Source of the DNA: Symbiodinium natans
Lineage: Eukaryota > Sar > Dinophyceae > Suessiales > Symbiodiniaceae
Direction: 5' to 3'
Assembly (NCBI GenBank): GCA_905221605.1
Contig: CAJNDS010002301.1
Location: 717,692 to 781,691 of the forward strand
Length of the DNA stretch: 64,000 nucleotides
Below are positions 19,536 through 33,500 of the stretch, one piece after another. The notes beneath the pieces are model-generated. The model did no database searches and was not told where the DNA came from. It saw only the letters and a program-made list of their open reading frames with translations. How positions within the stretch are numbered: position 1 is the stretch's first letter; each line of letters opens with the position of its first letter. The position numbers and the translations under genes are program-made.

Positions 19536-20769
19536 TCAGCCTATCTATCTAGCGATCGATCTATCTATATATATATATACATATCTCTATATATATATAG
19601 ATATATACATATGTATATGATATTTTGACCTTGGGAGGCTTGAAGCGATGGGGGATTTAGGGGTTGCAGCTGCAACTTGTTGGTGGCTTGGGCTTGGGAG
19701 GCACCTCCTCCTAAGAGGGAGCTCATGGGTCATGAGCTTCTCGGACCTGAACCCCAAACCCTAGAAATTTTAAACTCTATTTTTTGCCATAGAAATCGCT
19801 ATAATCAACCCAATGAACCCCATAACCCCTGACCTCTAAAACTTGGGGTCAATGGGGGGCGGGAGAGGTGAGGCGTGGATCCACCACCATGTGTAAGTAG
19901 GGCCCTTAGACGGCGAACCTTTTAACCTCTAAAACCAATCGTAAAACAAGATAACAAGATCCGATGATTTTTCTCGCCTCGACGCGACCAAAACTCTGCG
20001 AAGATAAGATCAGCTTCTCGACGTGGGATGTGGTTCATGGGGGGTAAGGGGCTCGCTGCACACTTTCTAAGTGTGGGGCTTAAGGGTTTTCATACGCCGC
20101 TGCACAAAATTGATGCGTGCTGAAATCCAACCCTGAAGCGCATCTGCTGAAACGATCCTCGTCAAAGACTAGGCAGTGGTAGTATCCCCCAAAGACGTCA
20201 CATAGATACGCTCACCATCTCTCACCGAGATTACTACCCGTGAGCCCTATGATACACTCAGCGAGAACAGTGATACGAGCCCTATACCTCAGAGGTGGAA
20301 GCAGCAGGGTTTCAAGAGTGAGCCATGCCGACAGTCGAGAAACATCGAGCGGCAACGGACACCTTGCATCCTCCAAGCGCCCGTCGGACATCGTCCGAAA
20401 TGAAAAGGTCGGATGCGAACAGCCGACTCGTTCTTAGTTGGGAATAGGAGTGCCCTACGTAATCCCTTACAGGGTATATGGGGTGATATGACTGTACCTG
20501 AACCAGTAGGCCAAAGCTAATTACAGAAGGCAGCTAGATCTGAGAGCATTGCAGGGAACTGACTGGGCTGCATAGGGCTGCATGTGTGGTTAGGGTTTAG
20601 GGTTTATCATGGGCGATACTTTACTACACCTCTTATCACACCCGAAAGAAGATGACACTCCCAGGAATCGTGAACCAAAAGCTCGATACAACACTCAAAG
20701 CCCCCTAAACAACCCGCTAAACCCAGAACAAAGATATGCCAACCTTGGGATTCTAGTGCCCCTGTTAAA

Positions 20770-20811
20770 ATCCCTATTCAGGACTGTTAGTATAAGGTGG
20801 AACATCCAAAT
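20770..20811. mobile_element. Family A element, right half only
   Basis: Only the right arm is present: AATCCCTATTCAGGACTGTT followed by AGTATAAGGTGGAACATCC. The left half is replaced by unrelated sequence, so this is a truncated copy. Confidence 0.65.
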
Positions 20812-21311
20812 GCCAACCTCACTATCTCTGCCTTTTGGCGCTTGGACGCAGGTGCCGTCGGAGGGGGTAAAAAGGAAGCGAGCGCCGCACTGGCATGAGC
20901 CCTCCCAAGTCGAATAAGGGCTCCGCTCTATGTACCTTATAACCCTAAACCAAGTGGGGGTCCTCTCCACGATAGCAGCTCACGCCCCGACGCAGCCTGA
21001 AGCTACAAACCCAAAGCCCAAAACCCTACAAACCTTTCATAATGCCAGCCAGTCTGAGATCACCGTGCTTTCGGTCAACATACCTCAAGCCTCGATGCTT
21101 CCAACCGCAGCCTACGGATCAAAACGTGAACTTAAACCCTACAAACACTCAGCCCTAAATACCCTCCCTTAGTTGCTGAGTTATAGTATCTCAAAAAGAG
21201 CTCAGTGCACTCATTCAACTTCTAAGCTCGTTAGGCAGGAAGGTTCAGGTAAAACTTAGAGTTTAGGGGTTTAGAGATATAAGGGAACCTAAGCCGCATA
21301 AACCCTACACC

Positions 21312-21402
21312 CTAGGCGTTGGGATGGCTGAGGCGCCACTGGAGCACAGTCTGCGCCAGCCCGTGCGTGAGGCGGGTCGTACCCGAGCCGAAGACCGCTG
21401 AC
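21312..21402 (-). CDS. ATAD3: ATAD3 terminal exon
   Basis: Begins after ACCGAG| with G-TCA-GCG, completing the glutamine split with the previous exon (A-F-Q|S-A-V-F-G-S-G), and ends [11 protein letters not shown] at TAG (21312-21314). The Q-x-A-x-Y/F-x-S...L pattern corresponds to the family's C-terminal helix after the sensor-2 S-G-R motif. Confidence 0.85.
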
Positions 21403-21446
21403 CTCGGTCTCCCTCTCCCTCTCCCTCTCTCCCTCTCCCTCTCGCC

Positions 21447-21477
<31 letters not shown>

Positions 21478-21484
21478 CCTCTCC

Positions 21485-21534
<50 letters not shown>

Positions 21535-24500
21535 CTTTCCCCCTAAACCCTAAACCGCATGTCTGTGGGTTTAGGGTTTAGGGACAGGGATATGCAAGGG
21601 ATCTCGACAGTTAGAGGAGGGTTCATACTCTGTTAACTTATATGGTGAAAGCGCCCCCTCCCCCTGGCAGAAGGCCCAAGGGCTGAAAGGCCAGCACCAG
21701 CTTCGCTAGCTGGCGGCCCGACATGCCCTCGGTCTGCTTGGCCACGTCCTGCTAGCTTGGGGGAGGGGGGTTTGGGGTTTAGGGTTTGGGGTTCAGAGTT
21801 CAGGGGGCTATGGTTTAAGCGAAACAAGCGAGCTGGGCTTATAGTGTTTATGGGTGGGGTTGCCTGAAACGAAGCAAAAGGAGTTGCGCTTGTGTGATGG
21901 GTTCCCCCCCTCTAAACTACCCCCCGCCTAGGTTCCACCCATAACTAGGGCTATTTAGAGATCATTAAGCCTAATTAAGGTTCTTTAAGGGGAGAACCAA
22001 GGGGGTAGTATAGAGGGGGTGGTAGGGGAAATGATTGTAGGTTCTTCCTGGGTCTCAGTGCTAGTGGCTGCGGGAACCTTGCAGCTGCAGTGACCCTTTC
22101 AGAATTCAAATAACGGGCGGTTTGAAAGGGTACGGGTATTTATATGGATGTGAGGAGCCCAAGAACCAAACCGGTAAGGGAGTATCCTGCTTCAAAGCCT
22201 AGATCCTACATCCATTCATACTCGGCTTCGGGGTTTCAAAGAAGGGTTGTAAAGGAAGGGCTTCTGCGGCATACCTACTTCACGATTTCTTGAAACGGGA
22301 GGACTTGGGTAATGTCTCTCTTCCATGCAGCCCGACCCCTAAAACCCTAGACCCTATCAAGAAAAGTGGGCCGGCACCTCCCAAAATTTCTCGTCGAGTG
22401 CGTCGTCTACTTCGATGAGCGACTTCCCGCCCTTTGACGCGCGCAGGAGATACCTGGATGTAGGGCTTAGAGAGGACTTGCAGGGGGCGCAAAGTTTGGG
22501 GTTTCGGAGATGAGGTGTCATGACGCGGCGCCCCCCAACAACTTGTTGAACGCCAAATTGCAGCTCTTAGCCTGATCTTAGCCCAATACCTTGAACCCTA
22601 AAATCTAAACCCAAAACCCTAAACCCCGCAACCCCTAAACGCCGAAACACTAAAGGGTGTGAGGCGCACGAGGGCAAGGATGGCGAAGGGCATCAAAGCT
22701 CAAACGAGCACGACGCGTGCGAGGCTCGAGGAACACGAGGATTCCAACCCTAAGCCCTCACTTTTGCAAGCCTGAGTACATCTTTCGAGGTGTTTTTCAA
22801 CGACCCCGTCAAGGGACCCTGATCTTCGCAACTCTCTACAAACTGCAGGGTTCTTGCGCTACCTTTCCAGAGGGTCCAATTGTATGGAATTTCGTCACTC
22901 AAAGCCCTATCATAGTATCGGGTTGGGATGTGAACCATTGTGCTAACCGGGGAATATAGTACCGCGTTTTCGAATCCCTATTAAGGACTGTTAGTATAAG
23001 GGGTCACACCCAAGAATTGGGCTTTTTGCAGCTGATTTTACAAGAAGTGGACCTGATGCCGACAGAGGCACTGATCGACAAACAGCCGCAGCATCTGACT
23101 TCGCTGTTCAACCGCGGGCCTCGTGCCGCCAATAGAGCTCGATCGGGTTTAGGGGTTTAAGTAGAGGGTTTAGGGGTTTAGGGTTTAAAGTTTGGGGGTT
23201 TCACGGGTTTGATAGGCGTGAAAGTCGCGGCTTTAAGGGATTAGAAGTCTAGGGCTTTATAGGGATTTTGGTCCCCATAGGTAAGGAAGTTCGCAGGTGG
23301 AGCATGGCACATCAGCTTCTAGAAGACTTACCCACCTGGACCTGTCCTACATTGCTCATTCTGCTTGGGTTTTTGGTGCCTGAGCCCTCGGACCAAAGCC
23401 CTAAACCCTACACCCTAAACCCTCCTAAACCCTCCTAAGCCCAAAACCCCAAACCCTAAACCCTAAATCCTAAACCTAAACCCTGAATCCTAAACCCTAA
23501 ACCAAAACAACACCTACTTTGCCCCGGCCTTGGGAACTCGAACTCCTCGTCCACGCGGTCGAGGACTGCTCGGTCCAGCACGGTGGGAACATTCCTTCGG
23601 GATCGAGGCTGAGTATAAGGGCTGCGCACGGGACTTTTTGGGACCTTCGCTTTATACTAACCCGAAACTCCAGACCCTAAAGTCCGGGCTAAGAAGACTT
23701 AATCGCTTCCCCCACTACACCCCCCCCCCCCCCTCCCCTAATTTTAAGTATTATTTTCCCGGACCCTGCCGGCACCCAGCCCAATACTAAACCTGTTTCA
23801 GAATTAGGGGGGGAGGGGTTCAGGGCCTTCACCCTTGAGTTGAGCCACTAGGGTTTCAGGGTTTAGGCCTGAAGGCTGACAGGATTAGGATTCAGGGCTT
23901 AGGGATTAGAGGGTTGAATTAGGGTTTAAAAGTTAAAGCTGAACCCTAATGAACCCTGAACCCCAAGCCCCAAACCCTATAATTACTCCCCCTGTGTCCA
24001 GGTTTTGGGATTTAAACCCAATTTAAATATTTTTCGGGCCAAGGCGAATTTCAGAATTAGGGGGGGGGGGGGGGGGGAGGGATTTAGTATTAGGGGGAAG
24101 GGATTAGGATCGAAAGCTCCAAGCTTCAAAAGCCCGATGAGGAGTGGTGTCATGCATATAGATTTCATCTAAGAGTATTGTTGTAAGAGGGCAGACATCC
24201 ACAATCACAGGGCCCATTTGGTCCCCAGGGTAACCTCTGGCCACCCAAACTCTTGGTAGAACAAGCTGCGTCGCAAGGATCACGGCCACGTGAGCGCTCT
24301 CCGTGCCAGTGTGGTGCAAAAATACGGACCTAAGCTTGCTGGTTCTTGTCAAGGAATCCCGATGAAGGCTTATTCAAGTGGGAAAAGAATATGTGCCGAA
24401 TTCCCCTCCCTCCCCCAGTAAGTAAAAGAGGAAGCAAGGCAACCGGGGAGAACCAGGGCTCTGGAACAAGGGACAGCGCTTGGGTTTCAGACTTGGGCAT

Positions 24501-27500
24501 CTGAGCAGTCCCTATTTGAGAGGATTGTTTATATGATTATATTCGAGGGAGTGGATATCTTCCGCTCAGGGGCAACGAGTTCCGTGCGTCCTCGCCCATG
24601 GTCCCCTCCCCACCACGGCCGCGGCGAAGGAAGGAATCGGCCTCTTTCACAGGGAAGCTCAGGCGTTAAACGCGAAGTTGTGGCGTCTAGGGGCTTCTCT
24701 AGACGTTAAGAGGTGGAAGCAGCTGGGCCTTCATCTTTGAAAGCGGGATTCGATTGCAAAATGCTTCAATAAATGCAGGGGACCCTGATTTAGAGCAAGC
24801 CCGAGCCGAAGCAATGTGATGAATCGAAGCATCCGACAGACTCTGTCAACCCTCAACCCCATGCTCCTCTGGTCCAAGGACCTGAGACTCCGGAAGCCCT
24901 ACAAGCCCGAAACGTGTGACAGAGCTTCTCCACAAGGCCTCATCGATGAAGAGAACCATGCCTCCCCAGGACATCTTCAGAGTTTGTTGGGGCACTGAAG
25001 GGCTTGAGGGTCTATGTAGGGCCTTGAGGCTTGAAGGTCTCGGAGGCTTGCGGATGTTGTGCCCAGTCGAGGTGAAGGGTTGGTGGATGTTTTTTGTGGA
25101 TTTCGAGTTTAAGGCTTGGGAAACTTCAGCAACCCAAAACGCCCGCGCCTTTGCGCGAGCGCCTGGCCCACTCGAAGAGCTTGTGCCTTGTGCACGGTTG
25201 GTGCAAGGAATCGTTAAGCTTCTCACTTCCCAGGCTTGTTCAGAGCTCAGGGTGCAGGGTGCTCAAGCCTCATGGTGCCACACCTACGACCCCGACCTGA
25301 AACCCGAATACAACCAACGACAGGGGCGGCAGCAGTGCAGAGAACAGCTTTAGGATTCATCCCACACCTCAACCCCTAGGCCCTACACTCAACCCTACAC
25401 CTCAACACCTCCTCCAAACCCCCCTATAAACCCGAAGCGCCCCACTAGTAACTGCTCAACCTCCCCTCTCCCCCCCCCCCCCCCCCCCCCCCCACGAAAA
25501 ACTAAACCATACCCCCTACACCCTAAACCCTAAACCCTAAACCCTAAACCCTAAACCCCAAACCCTAAACCCTACACCCTAAACCCTACACCCTAAACCC
25601 TACACCCTAAACCCCAAACCCTAAACCCGAACATAAAAAAAAGAAACAACGCAGCCGGGAGGGCAACTCATTGGGCCCTTCACGGCCGAGAGGGCCAAGG
25701 TCGCCACCTTCGCCGAAGGTTCTGAGGGCTTAGGGTTTAGGGTTTCGGGTTTAGGGTGAGTTCAGTGCTGAGGGATCTGAGGTTTCTGGTTTTGACTCAG
25801 GACCTTTGCAGGCAGTTTGAGGCTTCGGTGTCACCTGCTAAAGGCTCTACAACTTGAGGTCCTTGGCTCTACACTCTCTGCTTGGGATGTTCCCCCTTAT
25901 TATACTAACAATCCTGAATACGGATTGTACAGTAGTACCCCCGATTATGCTCCCTATTAAGGACTGTTAGTCTAAGGGGGAACATCCCACCTCTCTGGCC
26001 ATAACCACACACGCAAGGCCACCCCCGAACCTAACCCTGAAGCCCTGAACTCTCCCAAACTCCGGAGATTCCCTCACGACAAAGCCCCCCGAAGTGCCAT
26101 AAAGGTCTCCTCCATGGTCTCAGAGCCCCCAAAAACCTCCGGCGACTCGAAACCCCCAAAACCCCCCTAATTAAACCCTAGACCCTGTAAACCCAAAACC
26201 CCTATAAACCAAAAAACAAAGCAAGTTAATTGGCCAAACGGATGCCTGACATGATCGCGTAGTCCAGGCCAGACTGCCGCGCCAGCGTGCGCGCAAAGAG
26301 CGTCTTCCCGGTGCCTTGCGAGTTGAGACAGATCTCTTCTTGGCAATAGCACCCATGGCCCACCTCAGGAGAATATCCTGCTATACATACTAGGTGTATA
26401 TATATATATACATACTATATTGACACATCCTCCCCCCTCCAGGTTCTAAGTGCTCAAAGCCCAGAGCGCCGACGTCGCGGCAAACTTCCAGACCCCTAGA
26501 ACCCCCCAAAACCCGCCTGGGGGTCCGTGCAGCAGCAGATGACGGAAAGGTGTCCCGTTCCTCAGTACCGCGATTCGTTGTTCAGCTTAGGTGTCTCTAG
26601 GGGGGTCCATGTACCACAGGTGCGTGCTTCGCTTTGCAGGTGGGGTCAGGCTTTGGCTTTGTTCAAGAACAGCCGGCACTTGGGATATCGGGTGTCTGGA
26701 GCCGTGTGTGGGTCGTTCAAAGGTAGAAGGGCCCGAGTTCTAATAGGTACCCCAAATTTAGGGAACCTACCAAATATTGGAAGGGCTGTAATAGGTACCC
26801 CAAGTTTAGGAACCTGCCAAATATGGAGACGCAGGTGCTGCTGCGCGCTGAGCAGTGCATTGGTCGACCACTGCAGCCTCTCCGCCAGGGCCTCCTCCAG
26901 AACGATCTTCTCCTTGGACAAAATGAAGCGAAGTTGCTCGTTGATACAAAGAAGTCACGAGGGTTTAGGGTTTAGGGTTATAGGGTTTATGCTTTATAGG
27001 GTTTAGAGGGTGCAGGGGTTGAAAACTAAAGAGGTTTTGGGGCACAGGTTTTGAGACATGGGATTGGGGATGTGGGGACCCCCATCCCTGAAGGAGCCAA
27101 GCTGCGAAGAGGTTGGTACTGGTGCCTCGCCCAGGGAGCCAGGACAGCTGCGGACGCCAAGACCACCTGCAAGGGAGTGAGCAAGTCCCGAAACGTCCCG
27201 ACACCCTTACAGGGAATACTTGGGCATAAGGGCTAGGGTTTAGGGTTTAGGGTTTAGGGTTTAGGGTTTAGCAAATCCCAAAAGGTCCGGGCAATTTTAT
27301 GGAGAGTTGGGCATACCCTTGAGGGTTACCAAGTGCCTACTACATGGGTGTGAAACCCTAGGCCCTAGGCCCGAGGTCGTACACCCCAGGTATGGAGACG
27401 GTGTCGACTTGCCTGCTCAGCTTCTCGAAACGATGCTTGTACCACTTGCCGGTCCCCATTGCAATGAAGATAAGCCCTAAACCATGTGTAAATCTCGACT

Positions 27501-30500
27501 GTCAGCCTTCCCAGGATCAGCTTTTTCAGTTGTTATGCTCCCCGCCCCCAACAAAGAAGCAATAATACTGAGCCAAAACTTACATCATACCAGCGAGACA
27601 TGTATATATTGCACACAGCAGCCTCGACGTTTCGCGAACCAAAGGCGGTCGACTAAGGTGCCTCTCCTCGGGGTGGTGATGAGCTACGCTGACTGAAAAC
27701 TAAGATTGCACCTTTCGTGAGCGTTAGGACCGTCAGGGGTAGCCGCTATAGAAGATAGGAGATTCATTGCAGGGTGGCATAGGCTAAGTAGGGAACCGAA
27801 AGGGTGGTAGGGTAGGCGATGTGGGTGGCTCGCATAAGGTTCGGGTCAGAAGAATTGTTGAACCTCATCGGCGGCCCCGAGGAAAAGATGCCAAGAGAGT
27901 TCTTGGGAGCGTTGACGCCTCAACATGATGCCAACCCCTGACAAGCAACGTGCAAGCGAAACTGCCCTAAACCCGCTGGTTCTCAGTAGAGAATGAGGGA
28001 AATAGGGCCTTCTCCATACCCCTTAAGGGATTATATAGTGTACCTCATTCCCTCCCCTTCTCAGAACCAGCCAGTAAACCCTGTTAAGCACAGAGTCCAG
28101 AACGCGGCCCGCCACACGCGTGGTCGCCCGGGCGCTGTAGACGCCAACTGCCAGTGCCGTCAACCCTGCAGGGGTTGGTTGATCCCTGACCAGTCTCAGA
28201 ACACCCTAAACCCTAAACCCTATTGACCCTTTTCACCCTATAAACCCTATAAACCCCATAAACCCCAAAAATTGAACCCTATCACCTATAAGTCTATATA
28301 ACCCTATATGTCTCAGGTGTCTTAGAAGCTCCGGGCTTGAGGGTGCGGGGTGCCAGGATGCAGGACTTCCGTTCCTTGCGTCGGAGGCCTGTTTTTTCTT
28401 TCTTTTGATGCCCTCACACCCCAAACCCGATGATCCCTACACCCTGATTCTCTAAACACACCATCACCAAACCCAAACTCCCTGAAGCTTGACAGGGCTC
28501 GGGAACCAGACTCAGTTTACTTTCGAAACCACATGGGTCGGGTTGAGGGTTTAGGCTTCTCAAGGCCTCCGACCAAGGTGACCGTCTTCGCCTCGCATGG
28601 TCTCAAGAAGGGCCCAAGAAGGCAGAAGTCTACGGGCTCATGCTTAATTACTGTTCTCTTTCTGAGGTCTTCAGGCTGCGTTTACAAGTCCTAAAGCCCG
28701 ATCAGCCCTAGCCCTATCCCTATTAAACCCTGAACACCGTGTTCCTACGGGATCTCCAGCCTTTTGGGAAAGTGAGCCCCCCATGAAGCGCCCAGGGAAG
28801 TTTTGAAAGGGGTGTCCAACACCAAGGGAGCGGGTTGAGGGCTTTCCAGTTTTAGGGTTTACTGTAGCGCTTGGCAGGGTGTTAGGGTTTAGGGGCTTTC
28901 GGGTTCAGGCTTTAGGGTGTAGCGTTGAGTGAGGGTTTGCGGCTTGCTTCGGGCTTTGCTGAGTCAGTATTCCCTGGAAGAGTTCGGGCTGCCTGCACCC
29001 TTAGTCTTAGGGTAGAAACATGATCCCTTAGTAGTGGCCCTTGAAAGGGTATCACTGATATACCCCATATATACCCTATACACATTAAGGGCCCTTACAT
29101 CAGAACCCTTTCAAGGAGGTAAGGACCAACCCTGTCGGGCCCGAAACCCTAAACCCTAAACCCTAAACCTAAACCCTAAACCCGAAACCCTCAACCAGAA
29201 ACCCTAAACCGCCCAGATTGGGTCTTGATGGTCAGGCGGCGCGATCTTCGTAGAGCGCCTGTGCTCCCGAGCTGAGGCTCCTTGGGGGACTTGGCCGGGG
29301 TTTCGGGGGGTTTGGGGTTTCAGGGTTTAGGGTTTAGGGTTTGGGGGTCTTAGGGTTTAAGGTTGGGGTTTAGGGTTTGAGGTTTAGGGTTTAAGGTTTA
29401 GGGTTTGGGGTGTAGGCTTTAGGGTTTAGGGTTTGGGGTTTAAGGTTCTGGTTTAGGGTTTAGGGTTTCGGCGCTTTGGGAGTTCGGGATGTGGTGTTTG
29501 AAGGCTTTATTTGGCGAAGGGGTCTACAGGGGTGCTCTGCTTTCAGAGAAAGTGATCAGTCAGTGTGCGAATTTCGCAGGAAACAATTGGAGACTTTGTT
29601 CAAACGACACCCAAAACCCCAAACCTTATCCCTGAAACAAAAAAGCGGAAGGGGCTTCGGGCAGGTGATCTGTGAGTGTTCGTGCTTCGGTGCCTCCAAC
29701 TTCGATGCAAGTACATAACCCCTGAAGTTGTTTAGGGCTTAGGGTTTAGGATTGAGGGCAAGCATACACGCCCCCGCCTCAAAAAAATAAAGGAGTAGGG
29801 GCACTGTTCAGGGCGTAGGGTTTGGGGATCACTGCTTGATTGTGGGTAGTTTGTGAGGTGTTAGGGTTAGGGGTTTCGGGTTTCTTGTTTCGGGCCTTTT
29901 AGGGTTTAGGGTTAGCGTTTAGGGTTTAGGGTTAGCGTTTAGGGTTTAGGGTTTAGGGTTTAGGGTTTAGGGTTTAGGGCTTAGGGGCGCCCCAGGAGTT
30001 CGAGCTGAGGCACGTGAAGAAGGCATCGACGGTCTCCAGAGCCGTCCTCCCGATCGCGGCGCGCTTGAGAGTCCCCCTCAGAATGCCCTGAAACCTCAAC
30101 CACACCACGAGCCCTAAAGCCTATAATATAGGGGAATAAAGAAATAGAACAGTTTTTTTTTTTTTTTTTTTTTGGGGGGGGGGGGGGTGATTATAGTACA
30201 TATATATAGGGGCCATAAACCACAAGCTCTGATTCCTATAAATTGGGATGTTCCTTTTGGCACTAGCAGTCCTTACTAGGGATTATAGGACCCCTATGAT
30301 AATCCCTATTAGGGACTGTTCGTAAACCCTAGCCTGACAGCCCGTCCAACACCCAATTCCCTGCATCTCTCCCATCCAGATCCCTTGAACTGCTGTTCGC
30401 AGAACGAAGGAATCATGAGGACCCCTCTAGAAAGGACCCTTACTACTCTCTTTAACCCCTTGCTATTGTACCGCGTGTAGTACTTAATGCACCTAAGTAG

Positions 30501-33500
30501 CCCCAAAATACCCCTAAACCATATAGTAGGGTGCTCATTCGGGAGGGCTTGCTATCGGTGTATAGTCGGGTCCCGCATAAGAAGTCCCTCCAGTAGTCCT
30601 GAACCCACTTTTGGAGTTGAGGTCTGGGGGATGCTGGTTTAGTTGCCAGGGTTAAGGGTTAAGGTTTAGGGTTTTAGGGTTTTAGGGTTTTAGGGCTTTA
30701 GGGCTTTACGGCTTTAGGGTTTTAGGGTTTTAGGGCTTATAGGGTTTTAGGGTTCAGACTATAGGGTTGAGCCTCCGCTTCTCGGCCGACTGGGCCCTCA
30801 TTTCGCGGAGGCGGATGTCGATGTTCTCCCGCTCCTATGGATTCATCCGGAGAGTAGGGACCGCAAGGGACCTGTCTTGGGTGGGAATATGGGGGAAAGG
30901 TGGGGGAAACCCAAAAATCCCCAAAAGGGCTAAACCTTGCGAAGTCCCTAACACCGAAATCCCCCCAAACCGGTTGAGGCTCAAGGGCTTGGGGGGGTTA
31001 GGGTTTGTGGTTCGGGGGTCTAGAGGTTCAAGAGTTTGGGAGTTCAGGGTTTCGAGTTTCACTTCTGTTTGGCTGCCAGAACTGGCAAGGTCCTGTTGGG
31101 CGCGCCCAGCAGCATCTGCCTTCGCTGCTGCCTTTCGCCAGAAGCGGAGACTTCTCAGGACTTTGGTTTGGGTTGTAGAGGTTAAGGTTTAGGGTTTAGG
31201 GTGAAGCGCACATTCTACATGTCATTGCATTGCGACGCTGGAAGAAGCCACAAGAGCTATGAATCGCGAGTGGCGAACCAGCAAATCCCTGGCCTCCAGC
31301 CGTAAACCGAGAAACCCAAAACCCTGAACCCCTGAAGCCTGCGATACTCCATCTAAGAACCCTCGACCCTAAAACTCCAAAACCTACATGTTAAACCCTA
31401 AACTCCTAAAACGCTAACACCTTAAAACACTGACCCCTAAAACCCTGCGTGCTGCCTTGGCTGTCTCGATGTCTTGCGAACCCCGGGCGCGCATGGTCTC
31501 CCTGACAGCTTCCTCCAGTAGCCTGATTTTGGGGATACTACGGTTTATAGGACTTATAGGATTTGTAGGACTTGTAGGATGTATAGGATGTACAGGATGT
31601 AAAGGATTGATAAGATTTAGTTTACGATTTCTGGGAGTCGAAACCCTAAACCCGAAATCCCAAGCCCCAAGCCCTAAGCCCTCAACCCTAAAACAACAAA
31701 ACCTGAACCTTGAAACCCCAGGCCCTATGCGCTGCGATGCGCTGCAATAGATCCAAGACCATGCCCCTGGCATCCATTTTTGAGCCAAGGCTCTTCTCAT
31801 TGCGGATGCGGATGGACTGGCCAGGCAGGGTGTAGGGTGTAGGGTGTAGGGTTTAGGGCTTAGGGCTTAGGGCTTTGGGTTACTTGGGTATAGGTCGGTG
31901 ACATAAGAGCTGATTGTTGTCAACCTAAACCCTGAACCTGGACAGGTCTCTGAATCATCGTCTCTTTAGTGACCGCTAAGGCCCCACCGCCTTCGGGTTT
32001 CGGGGTTTAGGGGTTAGGGTGTAGGGTTAGGGAATGTGTTGATCAGGATTACACCATCTCTTTCCCGTGCTCGGCCTCACATAAAGTGTCGAAATTTCTG
32101 GGGAAACATATGAATGCACAAGGCTTCCGCTGGGTTCAGGGGTGGAGTGTCTGTTGGAACTCCTATCCCTAAATCCTAAACCCTAAGCCCTAAACCCAAT
32201 ACACTAAACCCTCCAAATCCCTAAGCCATAAACCCCGGGCTTTCCTTTTGCCCCAGGGGGTGGCCTCGTGCTCGAGGAACTGTTCCTGCTCCCTTCGAAG
32301 CTGGTATTCCAGAACCTCCTGAGGGCAGAGTTCCGGGTTAGGAGTCGGGTTCGTCTGCCAAAAATGCCCCATTTAGGCCTTCGTAATCAAGAACGCAAGA
32401 AACCCTGAACCCCCATGTGATCCGGACGGCTGGAAGTGAAGAGAGGCTGCGGGGCCCACCCCCACTTCTCAACCAAACCCGAGTTCCTACACATTGGGAC
32501 GCTTGACCCGTGCATCCTAAACCCTATGCAGCCCCAAATCCTGAACACTATGCAGCCCTAAACCTTAAACCCTATAGAGCCCTAAACCCTAAACCCGAAA
32601 CACTCGTCAGCCAAAGTGCCTTTTGCAACTCCAGCTTTCTGCCTGCAGGGGCTGCTACTCTGGGTGGAGAGCCAGTGTGTCCCTTACAGGGTTTTAGGGT
32701 TTCGGGTCGTGAGCTCCAGGGTTTTGGGATTTTGGGATTTGCGGTTTTCAAATGCTTTTCGTTATCATGGGTTTGTGAGCTTAGCAGGTTTACCCGGCCA
32801 TAGTTAAGGGCCGGAGGGTTTTCTATGGTTCCAGGTTTATAAAGTGTTCCAAGTTTGGGGTTTCACAGCGCCAAGAAGCACACAAAGCTCCTGTGTGTGT
32901 GAGCCACACTAAACCCTAAACCCTAAACCCTAAACCCTAAACCCTAAACCCTAAACCCTAAACTGCAAACCCTAAACCCTCAACCCTCTAAACCCGAAAC
33001 CCGAAACCCTAAGCCCTAAACCCTAAACCCTAAACCCTAAACCCCAACCCACAGGAGATCCTAGAAGCTCAGAAGCGGGCAATGGGAAGTTATGAAAAGT
33101 ACTTAGGGATGCTGTTGTGGCGGTTCTTTTTTTCCACATGTACTAGGGGGTTTAAGGTTTAGGGTGCGATTTTGGGTACTTCGTCCGTGGGGCCCTGGGG
33201 CCAGTATGAAGGCCCTAGAGCGGTTACAAAGCATCACCTCCTTTAGGGGTACAACCTAAGTCTTCATCCCTTGATAAGCCGCGCCTTGCAAGGAGCTCTC
33301 CACCTCCGCCTTGTGCTGCGCCGTGAGTCTCTCCTGGTCGGCGAGGTGGCTGATTGTCCTCACACGTTGGGTTGGAGAAGAACTTCAAGGCGTAAGGGCA
33401 TCTAAGGTCTAAATCCCAAACCCCCTAACGCCTAAACCCTATACACCCTAAGCCCTAAAACCCTAAACCCTAACCCTGGAAACCCTAAACCCTGGAAACC

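Noticed and set aside
24916-25353. 145-codon plus-strand ORF
   Set aside because: It is antisense to the ATAD3 exons at 24939-24961 and 25149-25186, which rebuild conserved AAA motifs on the minus strand.
26527-27006. 159-codon plus-strand ORF
   Set aside because: It overlaps the ATAD3 exons at 26517-26560 and 26839-26912 in antisense and runs through a 43-bp tandem duplication and telomere-type repeats.
31765-31795. Spliced-leader relic (TTGGCTCAA followed by ATGG on the minus strand)
   Set aside because: The match is short, in the wrong order relative to the leader, and lies at and beside ATAD3 exon 9, so it is chance.
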